From: CAZFPA01 sp964520975 | GTDB taxonomy: Bacteria > Bacillota > Negativicutes > Selenomonadales > Selenomonadaceae | Length of the DNA: 6,600 bases | NCBI GenBank assembly: GCA_964520975.1 | Contig: CAZFPA010000092.1 | Coordinates: 1 to 6,600, forward strand | Reading direction: 5' to 3' | Shown: piece after piece, positions 1 to 5,836 of the stretch | How positions within the stretch are numbered: position 1 is the stretch's first letter | Layout of the letters: every line of letters begins with the position of its first letter | Notes under the pieces: generated by a model | The model's database searches: none | What the model saw: only the letters and a program-made list of their open reading frames with translations | Told to the model about the DNA's origin: nothing | Position numbers and translations under genes: made by a program

Positions 1-98
1 GTTTGGGCTGTATGCCGGAAATCGCTTATTTCACGCTGCGGCGAAAGTAAGGACCTCAGCATTGCCTTATGTATTGTTTTACATAGCATTTTGTTCCG

Positions 99-118
99 AT
101 GTACGTTATAATGTACAT
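99..118 (+). promoter_or_regulatory. yefM-yoeB promoter and autoregulatory operator
   Basis: A perfect -10 box TATAAT lies at 107-112. It is flanked by two TGTAC-type motifs: TGTACG at 100-105 and TGTACA at 112-117, with centres 12 bp apart. Together they form the inverted repeat ATGTAC (99-104) / GTACAT (113-118). YefM-YoeB operators in E. coli are built on TGTACA motifs with this same spacing, so the site fits repression by the antitoxin-toxin complex through occlusion of the -10. No good -35 is seen at the normal distance: TTTACA at 78-83 is 23 bp away. A further inverted repeat, TATGTA (68-73) / TACATA (80-85), lies upstream and may be an accessory site. Confidence 0.75.
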
Positions 119-151
119 ATAGGTATGCAGAGCAAAGGAGATGAATGAAAC

Positions 152-403
152 ATGATTATACAAAATGTATCGTCTTTTCGTAAGGATATTTTTAAGATAC
201 TGAATCAGGTCACAAAATATAATGAAACGGCAGCGATTACAACAAAAGATGGTGGGGCGGCGATTGTAATCAATAAAGAAGATTATGATGCGATGATGGA
301 AACCATATATTGTCAATCTATTCCTAACTTGAAGGATGACCTGATAAAAGCCTTGAAGGCTCCAGATTCTGAATTCGTAGCTGAGGACAAACTGGAATGG
401 TGA
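152..403 (+). CDS. yefM: YefM/Phd-family antitoxin
   Basis: Antitoxin of a type II toxin-antitoxin pair, 83 aa, the usual size. The N-terminal half (about residues 1-50) is the Phd/YefM DNA-binding dimer fold. Its signature is TTKDGGAAIVINKEDYDAM at residues 30-48, followed by METIYC and then a charged C-terminal tail (55-83) that would wrap and inhibit the toxin. The start at 152 is preceded by AAGGAG at 135-140, 11 nt away. The gene overlaps the toxin by 7 bp, the typical antitoxin-first order with translational coupling. It should also repress its own promoter through the TGTACA sites just upstream. Base composition looks A+T-rich compared with the sirtuin region. Family assignment is firm; neutralisation of this particular toxin is inferred from the pairing. 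Confidence 0.9.
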   Translation: MIIQNVSSFRKDIFKILNQVTKYNETAAITTKDGGAAIVINKEDYDAMMETIYCQSIPNLKDDLIKALKAPDSEFVAEDKLEW

Positions 404-657
404 AGTATGAAGTCGTATTTTCAAAGCAGGCTGTAAGGGATTCTAAGAGACTGAAAGAATCCGGGCTGGATAAAAAGGCGAAGCAGCTCATAGAGATTTT
501 GAAGGAGAATCCTTTTCAAAATCCACCGCCCTACGAAAAACTCCTGGGAGATTTGAAGGATTATTATAGCAGACGAATTAACATTCAGCATAGATTATTG
601 TATTTTATGAGAGATAGTAAAGTTTACGTTGTCAGGATGTGGACACATTACGAATGA
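397..657 (+). CDS. yoeB: YoeB/Txe-family mRNA interferase toxin
   Basis: Toxin of the pair, 86 aa, in the RelE superfamily. YoeB proteins bind the ribosomal A site and cleave mRNA during translation. Aligning by eye with E. coli YoeB, the catalytic set is present: Glu47 (in PYEKLLGDL), Arg66 (in INIQHRLLYF), and His84-Tyr85 near the C-terminus. The conserved YSRRI stretch is at 57-61. One extra Glu follows the His-Tyr pair that normally ends the protein. A Shine-Dalgarno GAGGA at 383-387 lies inside the antitoxin gene, 9 nt before the ATG. The last 10 bp overlap the end of the convergent macrodomain gene, so the codons for His84 and Tyr85 are antisense to that gene's stop region. All key residues are intact, so the toxin is probably active. 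Confidence 0.9.
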   Translation: MVKYEVVFSKQAVRDSKRLKESGLDKKAKQLIEILKENPFQNPPPYEKLLGDLKDYYSRRINIQHRLLYFMRDSKVYVVRMWTHYE

Positions 658-1493
658 ATGCAGGGGCTGTTCCTAAAGCTTTGCAATTCTCGCTGGTAGG
701 TGGCGGCGTCCTTATCCTTGAACACATTGAAGACAACCTTCAGGGCTGGATGCCGGTCAAGTTCTTCCAGTACAGTGCGGATGGCTATTTGCGCGGCCTG
801 TTCATTGGGAAAATGGAATTCGCCGGTGGATATGCAGCAAAAGGCGATGGAGTGCAGATCGTTTTCAGCGGCCAGCTCCAGGCAGGAGCGGTAGCAGGCG
901 GCGAGCTGTGCGGCTTCTGCGGCAGAGGCCCGGCTGTGCTGGGGCGGGATGATGGGCCCGACGGTGTGGAGTACATAGCGGCTGGGCAGGTTGAAGGCGG
1001 GGGTGAGTCTGGCCTGCCCCGTTGGTTCATCATGTCCCTGGGCAAGCATGAGCTGCGCGCAGGCATTGCGCAGCTGCAGACCCGCGGCTGAGTGTATTTC
1101 GTTATCGATGCACCGGTGACCGGGGCAGAAGCAGCCCAGCAGGGCGCTGTTGGCCGCATTGACAATGGCATCGGCATTGAGCCGGGTGATATCTCCCTGC
1201 CAGAGAATCAGCTGACTGGCATGTTTTCCTGTATAGAGAGCACTTTCCTTCAATGTTGGCAGGGTCGCGATATCAACAATGCCTTTTTTCCGTACTTCCC
1301 GTTGCAGCAGCCTGTCCTGTACTGTGATAAAATCCGTGCGGAGCTTTTTGGGCGGCCGCACATTCATGAGAGCCCGCAGCAGTCGGCGCTGTGAGGCCGC
1401 GTCTGGGGAGAAGCCTTCAGCGTCCCTTTGGCAGTGAGGCAGTTCCTCCAGGAGAATGCTATTCAGAAAGCGCAGTTCTTCAAGTTCTGTCAT
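648..1493 (-). CDS. Zinc-type macrodomain ADP-ribosyl hydrolase linked to SirTM
   Basis: Predicted protein ADP-ribosylhydrolase, 281 aa. Residues 1-90 form a mostly helical N-terminal extension, as in the sirtuin-linked macrodomains of Streptococcus and Staphylococcus. The macrodomain follows, with WQGDIT (98-103), AIVNAANS (109-116), the diagnostic loop GCFCPGHRCIDNEIHSAAG (120-138) and the phosphate-binding loop ISTGEFHFPN (221-230). In the zinc macrodomain family the active-site metal is held by a Cys-x4-His-x-Cys set; here that is Cys121, His126 and Cys128. Members remove ADP-ribose placed on target proteins by the partner sirtuin. The ATG at 1493 overlaps the sirtuin stop by 4 bp (ATGA), with GGAGG at 1501-1505, so the two are translationally coupled. 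The stop TAA lies inside the convergent toxin gene. Family is firm; substrate is unknown. Confidence 0.92.
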   Translation of the reverse strand: MTELEELRFLNSILLEELPHCQRDAEGFSPDAASQRRLLRALMNVRPPKKLRTDFITVQDRLLQREVRKKGIVDIATLPTLKESALYTGKHASQLILWQGDITRLNADAIVNAANSALLGCFCPGHRCIDNEIHSAAGLQLRNACAQLMLAQGHDEPTGQARLTPAFNLPSRYVLHTVGPIIPPQHSRASAAEAAQLAACYRSCLELAAENDLHSIAFCCISTGEFHFPNEQAAQIAIRTVLEELDRHPALKVVFNVFKDKDAATYQRELQSFRNSPCIHS

Positions 1494-2362
1494 ATAAGTT
1501 CCTCCAATACAGTTTCAATGCCGGCCTCCAGTCCGACGCCCTGTGCCCGGATATCCTCGGGGATATAGGCGCTGCCCGGGTTGATACAGATATAGGAAGC
1601 CGTGGGATTTTCTTTGGTCAGTGCCCAAAAGGGATATTTGATGATGCCTGGTGTATTGAACCCGACACCCAGCTCCAGGTAGAGGATCTTACCCTGCTGA
1701 TGTTTTTGCAGCCAGGCTTTATAGCGTGCTGCGGCCTGATGCCAGCCATCGTCCTCCACAAAGGAATCATCGCAGCGCAGATTCATGGTCATGGGCTCGC
1801 CGCAGATCGGACAGCGGGGGATGAGTTCACAGGGGATGCGCATATCCTTTTGTTCCGCAACCATGCGGCGTACGGCGATCTCATTGTCATAGGTTTTGGC
1901 ATGGCATGGTACGCTGCACTGCCAGAGTCCATAATCGCCCTGGGTGTAGAAAAGGCGATCCCTGGCGAAGCCATTCTGCTGGAAAAGATGATCCACATTG
2001 GTGGTGAGGACGAAATATTCCTTGCCCTTCAGGAGTGTCAGCAGGGCCTGATACACGGCGCTTTTCGGCTGATCGTAGCGGTTGCAGTAAATCTGGCGGC
2101 TCCAGTAGGCCCAGTATTCCTCCGGGGTGGCGTAGGCGTAAAAGCCGGCAGTGTACATATCCCTATAATGGTATTTGGCGATGAAGTCCGCAAAATGCTG
2201 CTGGAAGCGGCCGCCATCATAGGTATAGCCGGCTGCTGCAGAGAGACCGGATCCCGCACCGACGAGTATGGCATCGGCCTGCTGCAGCGCGTTTTTCAGC
2301 TGTGGCAGGTCAATGGTTGCTGGTGACGGTGCTTTTTTGTTAAATAAACGATGGGTATTCAT
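1490..2362 (-). CDS. Class M sirtuin (SirTM), protein ADP-ribosyltransferase
   Basis: NAD-dependent SIR2-family protein, 290 aa. It shows the Rossmann NAD motif GAGSGLSAAAG (35-45), TTNVDHLFQ (120-128) and a zinc module with Cys149, Cys153, Cys184 and Cys187. The catalytic His of deacetylase sirtuins is replaced by Gln141 in YTQGDYGLWQC. Asn122, Gln141 and Arg196 match, with a constant offset of four, the residues I recall as Asn118, Gln137 and Arg192 of the Streptococcus pyogenes enzyme. Class M sirtuins transfer ADP-ribose to protein rather than deacetylating it. The known target is a lipoylated GcvH-like protein, in operons with a lipoate ligase; neither gene is in this window. The gene is first in a coupled pair with the macrodomain. 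Its Shine-Dalgarno is modest (AAAGGA about 7 nt upstream). A hairpin terminator lies 17 bp before the start, leaving little room for a private promoter. Confidence 0.92.
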   Translation of the reverse strand: MNTHRLFNKKAPSPATIDLPQLKNALQQADAILVGAGSGLSAAAGYTYDGGRFQQHFADFIAKYHYRDMYTAGFYAYATPEEYWAYWSRQIYCNRYDQPKSAVYQALLTLLKGKEYFVLTTNVDHLFQQNGFARDRLFYTQGDYGLWQCSVPCHAKTYDNEIAVRRMVAEQKDMRIPCELIPRCPICGEPMTMNLRCDDSFVEDDGWHQAAARYKAWLQKHQQGKILYLELGVGFNTPGIIKYPFWALTKENPTASYICINPGSAYIPEDIRAQGVGLEAGIETVLEELI

Positions 2363-2379
2363 GATAATCCTTTCTTAGA

Positions 2380-2411
2380 AAAAGCAGCCAGATGTGATAC
2401 TGGCTGCTTTT
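2380..2411 (-). terminator. Rho-independent terminator of the exported MBL-like gene
   Basis: Perfect 12-bp inverted repeat: AAAAGCAGCCAG (2380-2391) and CTGGCTGCTTTT (2400-2411) with an 8-nt loop. On the minus strand it begins 16 bp after the stop at 2428 and is followed by a T-run (TTTTTC), the standard layout. The flanking A/T runs would also allow some function in the plus direction. It lies directly before the sirtuin gene start, so it could act as an attenuator for read-through into that gene. Confidence 0.88.
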
Positions 2412-2427
2412 GGTGATTTGCGCGAAT

Positions 2428-3363
2428 TTATTTGTAGAGGAAGCCGGCTGTCATCTGAAGGTAATTGGTTCCTTCGTAATCGGGGAAAGCTTTTTGCACT
2501 GCCTGGGTAAATTCTTTGGCTGTTTTGCAGGTGCCCGCCAACTGCTGCAGCTTTTCGAGATACGCGATTTTCTGGGCTACCGCAGGCTGTCCTTCCGGGA
2601 CATAATGACTGGTCAGGATGGTCGTATAGTTTTTCTTCTGATAGTCCTTCATGGTCTGCAGTTCAGCTGCGATATGAGCTCTGCTGCCCAGAATATTGTG
2701 GACCCTGGAGCCCATCATGTGGCGGTAAACCGTGTGGATTTCAGGAATCTCTACACTATAGGCATCATCACCGGCATCGAGGATGTTGAACTGAATGCCT
2801 GCGAGCTCAATGGATTTTCCCGCAATGAGCTTCTCTGCACCCGTCGGCATGGCTGGCTCCGCCGCAGTACCAAACATTTGTGTCAGACCGCCAACAATGG
2901 CGTAAATGCCGCCACCCTGCTGCCAACTGGCAATGGCATGTTCGGTAGAATAGATTGGAGCATCCTTGTAGTCAGCAAAACCGTTTGGATGATAGGCCAT
3001 CAAGGCACCGGCAACCGGTTTGTTGAGGTTTTGGATATATGTCTTCCAGGCTGTGATGTCATTTTTCAGAATGGTGGATTCCAGCAAGACCAGTCCTTGC
3101 CTGGTTTCAAATACATAACACTCATCGCTGAGGGCATCCCCGGTCTGATAGGCGTGCAGCTTGATCTTCCCATAATCATAGATCGTAACTGTGCCGTTGG
3201 CAAGCTTTTGCTGCGTGATAAGCGGTGCATTGGCTGTGGATGCAGCAGCCTCAGCTGTGGCTGCACCAAACTGCGATGCGAAAGCTGTATTGTTTAATGG
3301 CATAAAGGAAATTGATGGTACAGCAAGTGCGGCTGCCAGGCAGAATGGAATAAGTTTTTTCAT
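2428..3363 (-). CDS. Exported metallo-beta-lactamase-fold-like protein lacking metal ligands
   Basis: Protein of 311 aa with a Sec signal peptide: MKKLIPF, a hydrophobic core to about residue 20, and likely cleavage after NTAFA at residue 29. The rest resembles the metallo-beta-lactamase fold: an early strand with YVFETRQGLVLLEST (83-97), a loop YHPNGFADY (124-132) where HxHxDH should be, NILDAGDD (193-200), a hairpin near 205-227 and TSHYVPEG (251-258). By eye none of the first metal-motif His/Asp residues is present, so a normal metallohydrolase activity is unlikely. A role in binding or a changed chemistry is possible; function unknown. The ATG at 3363 is chosen because GGAGG (3373-3377) precedes it and it gives a clean signal peptide; the open frame extends 32 codons further upstream but would bury the signal. 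It is transcribed divergently from the AraC regulator. Confidence 0.75.
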   Translation of the reverse strand: MKKLIPFCLAAALAVPSISFMPLNNTAFASQFGAATAEAAASTANAPLITQQKLANGTVTIYDYGKIKLHAYQTGDALSDECYVFETRQGLVLLESTILKNDITAWKTYIQNLNKPVAGALMAYHPNGFADYKDAPIYSTEHAIASWQQGGGIYAIVGGLTQMFGTAAEPAMPTGAEKLIAGKSIELAGIQFNILDAGDDAYSVEIPEIHTVYRHMMGSRVHNILGSRAHIAAELQTMKDYQKKNYTTILTSHYVPEGQPAVAQKIAYLEKLQQLAGTCKTAKEFTQAVQKAFPDYEGTNYLQMTAGFLYK

Positions 3364-3420
3364 GATAAAGGACCTCCAGATTTTTGTTTTGATGTATTGT
3401 GTTTGCCTTTCGGTATTTTT

Positions 3421-3449
3421 ATAATAATCGATAAGGTATCCATTGTGAA
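3421..3449 (-). promoter_or_regulatory. Sigma-70-type promoter for the exported MBL-like gene
   Basis: Read on the minus strand, -35 TTCACA (3449-3444) and -10 TATTAT (3426-3421) are separated by exactly 17 bp, each one mismatch from consensus. The start codon is about 58 nt downstream of the -10, with a strong GGAGG. The -35 is overlapped by the inverted repeat ATTGTG (3442-3447) / CACAAT (3455-3460) and by one arm of the direct repeat described separately, so the promoter is placed for regulation. Confidence 0.65.
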
Positions 3450-3493
3450 GTAGGCACAATAATGTGCTGTAGGTACCCGAAGGTAACTATTGT
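3433..3493 (+). repeat. Imperfect direct repeat in the divergent control region
   Basis: AAGGTATCCATTGT (3433-3446) and AAGGTAACTATTGT (3480-3493) agree at 12 of 14 positions and lie 47 bp apart. AGGCA follows each copy (3452-3456 and 3498-3502). A further AGGTA at 3471-3475 lies 10 bp before the one at 3481-3485. One copy covers the -35 of the minus-strand promoter; the other abuts the likely -35 of the AraC gene. AraC-family regulators bind direct repeats, so these are candidate sites for the product of the adjacent gene. That role is inference. Confidence 0.45.
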
Positions 3494-3520
3494 TGGCAGG
3501 CAAGGAAATAACGTTATTAA
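3493..3520 (+). promoter_or_regulatory. Possible promoter of the AraC-family regulator gene
   Basis: TTGGCA (3493-3498), one mismatch from the consensus -35, is followed 16 bp later by TATTAA (3515-3520), a weaker -10. The 12-bp perfect palindrome AATAACGTTATT (3507-3518) overlaps this -10. The coding start is about 55 bp downstream. The upstream direct-repeat copy touches the -35, which would suit autoregulation. No better plus-strand pair is apparent in this gap. Confidence 0.4.
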
Positions 3521-3574
3521 TAGAAATTGATATGCTGCGGTTTCTGAAGAAAATTGCGAAAGCAGGCTGTGTAT

Positions 3575-4525
3575 ATGAAGAATTTATCTCTTATAAGATC
3601 AATAGAAAAACTGGGGGCTGATTTTCCGTATTTACATTGGGATTTTCAGGAGCACAGAATAGGGAACAGGAAGGAACTTGTATCGCAATGGCTTGGCGCG
3701 CCGAATGAAGATATTATGGTCTGTGCCTATAAAGGCCGGGAAATCCATGAGCCATTTCATAGACAGGATTTTTTCTTTATTAATTATGCTTATACTGGGG
3801 ACTATGGAGCGCAAAGCTTTAGCTTTGACAATCAGGTCGTTATCCGCGAGAATGATTGCTACATTGGCCAGCCTTTTTCGGGATATGCGCTTTATGGTGC
3901 CAGTGCGGAGGATATTGTGATTGTCGGAGTTCTCATCCGAAAAGAGGTGTTTTATCGGAATTTCCTTCAGGTAATATCTGCTGATAGAGCTTTGCTGCAT
4001 TTTTTCCTTGATCCGGAGATAGATAGTTTTTCTGATGAGTTTATCCATCTCAATAATTTAAAAGACGGCTCGATTCGCCGGCAGATTGAGTTGATGGTTT
4101 TGGAATATGCGAATAAGACAGAGGATACGCAGCGTATTTTAAAACCGATGACGTTGACGCTTATTATGATGCTGGCGCGGCAATTCCGGTTAGCGGTCAA
4201 GAATAAGGAAAATGAGGATGTCATAGAGGCTATGGTCTATTTCATCGATGAACATTTGGACCATATTACCCTGGCGATGCTTTCCCGGAGATTTGGCTAT
4301 CATCCGGCATATATATCAGCGCAGCTTTCGGCAAAAACGGGGAAAACCTTTTCGCAGATCGTGCTTTCCCGGCGCATGGAGCGGGCGGTTTTTTTGATGC
4401 GGAATACGGACCTTTCCATTGAGGAATTCACTCCTTTGCTTGGCTATAATGATAAAAGCAATTTTCACAAGGCCTTTCGGGAGTATTATGGAAAATCCCC
4501 CCGTGAATTTGTGCAGGGAAAATAG
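3575..4525 (+). CDS. AraC/XylS-family transcriptional regulator
   Basis: DNA-binding regulator of 316 aa from the ATG at 3575. The N-terminal part (about 1-150) looks like the cupin-type ligand or dimer domain of the family, with the typical HRQDFFFINYAYTG segment near residues 62-75. The C-terminal 100 residues carry the two helix-turn-helix units: one near 231-255 (LAMLSRRFGYHPAYISAQLS) and one near 279-303, with LGYNDKSNFHKAFREYYGKS and then PREF, the family signature. The start is uncertain: an in-frame TTG at 3554 adds seven residues, but neither start has a strong Shine-Dalgarno (AGG at 3564-3566 lies 8 nt before the ATG). The likely targets are the dehydrogenase operon downstream, whose promoter region has a 14-bp direct repeat, and the divergent exported protein. 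The inducer cannot be told from sequence. Confidence 0.9.
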   Translation: MKNLSLIRSIEKLGADFPYLHWDFQEHRIGNRKELVSQWLGAPNEDIMVCAYKGREIHEPFHRQDFFFINYAYTGDYGAQSFSFDNQVVIRENDCYIGQPFSGYALYGASAEDIVIVGVLIRKEVFYRNFLQVISADRALLHFFLDPEIDSFSDEFIHLNNLKDGSIRRQIELMVLEYANKTEDTQRILKPMTLTLIMMLARQFRLAVKNKENEDVIEAMVYFIDEHLDHITLAMLSRRFGYHPAYISAQLSAKTGKTFSQIVLSRRMERAVFLMRNTDLSIEEFTPLLGYNDKSNFHKAFREYYGKSPREFVQGK

Positions 4526-4549
4526 CAGGCTGCAGGATACGAGATATAT

Positions 4550-4619
4550 TTGACATAAAGATTTACCACTGATTATGATAAGATTTACCACTGGAAGCAG
4601 GGTGTTCCTCCGGTAGAAT
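4550..4619 (+). promoter_or_regulatory. Promoter region of the dehydrogenase-acetyltransferase operon
   Basis: Two readings are possible. The first is TTGACA (4550-4555), 18 bp, TATGAT (4574-4579), a near-consensus constitutive promoter that a protein on the direct repeat would block. The second is a -10 TAGAAT (4614-4619) with no proper -35 at about 4591-4596, where the downstream repeat copy ends: the usual arrangement for an AraC-type activator that touches the -35. Transcript ends would decide. The coding start at 4670 leaves a leader of roughly 40-85 nt depending on which is used. Confidence 0.6.
4558..4593 (+). repeat. Perfect 14-bp tandem direct repeat, candidate AraC-family operator
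   Basis: AAGATTTACCACTG occurs at 4558-4571 and again, unchanged, at 4580-4593. The copies are 22 bp apart, about two helical turns, so both face the same side of the DNA. AraC-family proteins bind as two monomers to direct half-sites about 21 bp apart (as at araI1-araI2), which matches. The neighbouring regulator gene ends 32 bp upstream of the first copy. Confidence 0.75.
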
Positions 4620-4669
4620 AAAGATAGCATCGATGGGATAGATGACTTTATTTTACTGGAGGTTTTCTT

Positions 4670-5836
4670 ATGTATAAAAATTTTGCTTTCTACATGCCGA
4701 CAAAGGTACTCTTTGGTGCTGGTCAATTGCAGAATCTCAGAAATGAGCAATTGCCGGGGAAAAAGGCTCTTATCGTTACATCGAATGGGCAGTCAACGAA
4801 GAAATATGGCTATCTTGCCCGGGTAGAAAAGGAGCTTGAGCTGGCAGGGGCGGGGCATGTGCTTTTTGATGAAATCCGCCCTAATCCGACTCGGGATAAT
4901 GTCATGCTTGGGGCCGCCAAGGGGAAAGAAACCGGATGTGATTTTGTGGTTGCTTTAGGCGGCGGTTCTGTTATGGATTGCTCCAAATGCATTGCGCTTA
5001 TGATGACGAATCCAGGGGATATCTGGGATTATTCACTGAGTGCTAAAGGGGGCAAGAAGAATGCACCGAGGGATGCGGCGCCTATCGTTTGCATCACCAC
5101 GTCTGCCGGTACCGGCAGTGAAGTGGATATGGCGGCTGTTATTTCCTATGATGATATACAGGAAAAGACGGGTATTTTCTTTCCGTCTATGTTTCCAACT
5201 CTTTCCATTGTGGATGCAGAGCTCATGCTGAGCGTGCCGCCCAAGTTCACTGCTTACCAGGGGATGGATGCCTTTTACCATGCTGCAGAGAGTGTTATTA
5301 ACAAGAATGAGCATCCGATGGGGGAGATGTTTGCCCTGAAGGCCATTGAACTGGTTGCCCAAAATTTGCCGATGGCTTATCGGGATGGAAACAATAAGGA
5401 GGCTCGTGCCAATATGGCATTGGCAAATTCCCTTGCTGGCTATTATATGCTCTGTACGTCGCAGCATACGATGGAGCATGTGATGGGAAGCTTCCATGGC
5501 GATCTTGTACACGGGGCTGGCTTGATCATGATTTCCCATGCGTATTTTGATTTCTTTGCCGAGAGAAAAGCAGCTGAAGAGCCAATGATCAAAATGGCAA
5601 GAGCCATGGGAATGGAGGATGCGTCTTCCGGCAAGGATTTTATCAAAGCTTTGGACGCGCTGATTGCGTCTGTGGGGTGTGACAATATTAAAATGAGTGC
5701 GGTGGGAATCACCAGGGAAGAATTGAAGAAATATCCTGCGATGGTCCATCAGGTGCTCGGCGGAGATATCACAGCAGATCCACTGCCTTTGTCGGATGCG
5801 GATTATCTTGAAATCTATGAGAAGGCCTATAGATGA
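4670..5836 (+). CDS. Iron-containing (group III) alcohol dehydrogenase
   Basis: NAD(P)-dependent dehydrogenase of 388 aa, normal family length, cytoplasmic. The N-terminal half binds the cofactor: GGGSVMD (97-103) and TTSAGTGSEV (143-152). The C-terminal helical half holds the metal. By comparison with FucO of E. coli the ligands are Asp200 and His204 (in QGMDAFYHAAES), His266 (in SQHTMEH) and His281 (in LVHGAGL). The spacing of the last two is one residue longer than in FucO, as in the subfamily with a QH..EH...FH...HGAGL pattern. Such enzymes reduce aldehydes or oxidise short alcohols, including butanol and lactaldehyde types; the substrate here is not determined. TGGAGG (4657-4662) lies 7 nt before the ATG. 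The stop overlaps the acetyltransferase start by 4 bp, so the two are one operon, probably controlled by the AraC-family protein upstream. Confidence 0.92.
   Translation: MYKNFAFYMPTKVLFGAGQLQNLRNEQLPGKKALIVTSNGQSTKKYGYLARVEKELELAGAGHVLFDEIRPNPTRDNVMLGAAKGKETGCDFVVALGGGSVMDCSKCIALMMTNPGDIWDYSLSAKGGKKNAPRDAAPIVCITTSAGTGSEVDMAAVISYDDIQEKTGIFFPSMFPTLSIVDAELMLSVPPKFTAYQGMDAFYHAAESVINKNEHPMGEMFALKAIELVAQNLPMAYRDGNNKEARANMALANSLAGYYMLCTSQHTMEHVMGSFHGDLVHGAGLIMISHAYFDFFAERKAAEEPMIKMARAMGMEDASSGKDFIKALDALIASVGCDNIKMSAVGITREELKKYPAMVHQVLGGDITADPLPLSDADYLEIYEKAYR

Noticed and set aside
3..50. Open frame ending in TAA at 48-50 that could be the tail of an upstream gene (GCMPEIAYFTLRRK).
   Set aside because: Only 15 codons are visible, with no recognisable motif and no terminator after it; another frame is also open here, so it cannot be called.
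78..112. TTTACA (78-83) as the -35 of the toxin-antitoxin promoter.
   Set aside because: The spacing to TATAAT is 23 bp, too long for a normal sigma-70 promoter.
639..1091. Plus-strand frame continuing past the toxin gene, 150 codons.
   Set aside because: It is low-complexity Gly/Ala/Val-rich sequence opposite the macrodomain's conserved motifs, as expected for a shadow frame.
1391..2326. Long plus-strand open frame of 311 codons antisense to the sirtuin.
   Set aside because: No family features, and the opposite strand carries an unmistakable sirtuin with a ribosome binding site; G+C-rich coding often leaves such shadows.
648..2362. Reading the SIR2 and macrodomain pair as an anti-phage system such as Thoeris.
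   Set aside because: The sirtuin has the class M motifs and the macrodomain has the zinc-binding loop of the SirTM partner; there is no TIR, SLOG or NAD-depleting effector architecture.
2410..3297. Long plus-strand open frame of 295 codons antisense to the exported protein.
   Set aside because: No recognisable domain and a non-ATG start; the minus strand has promoter, Shine-Dalgarno, signal peptide and terminator in order.
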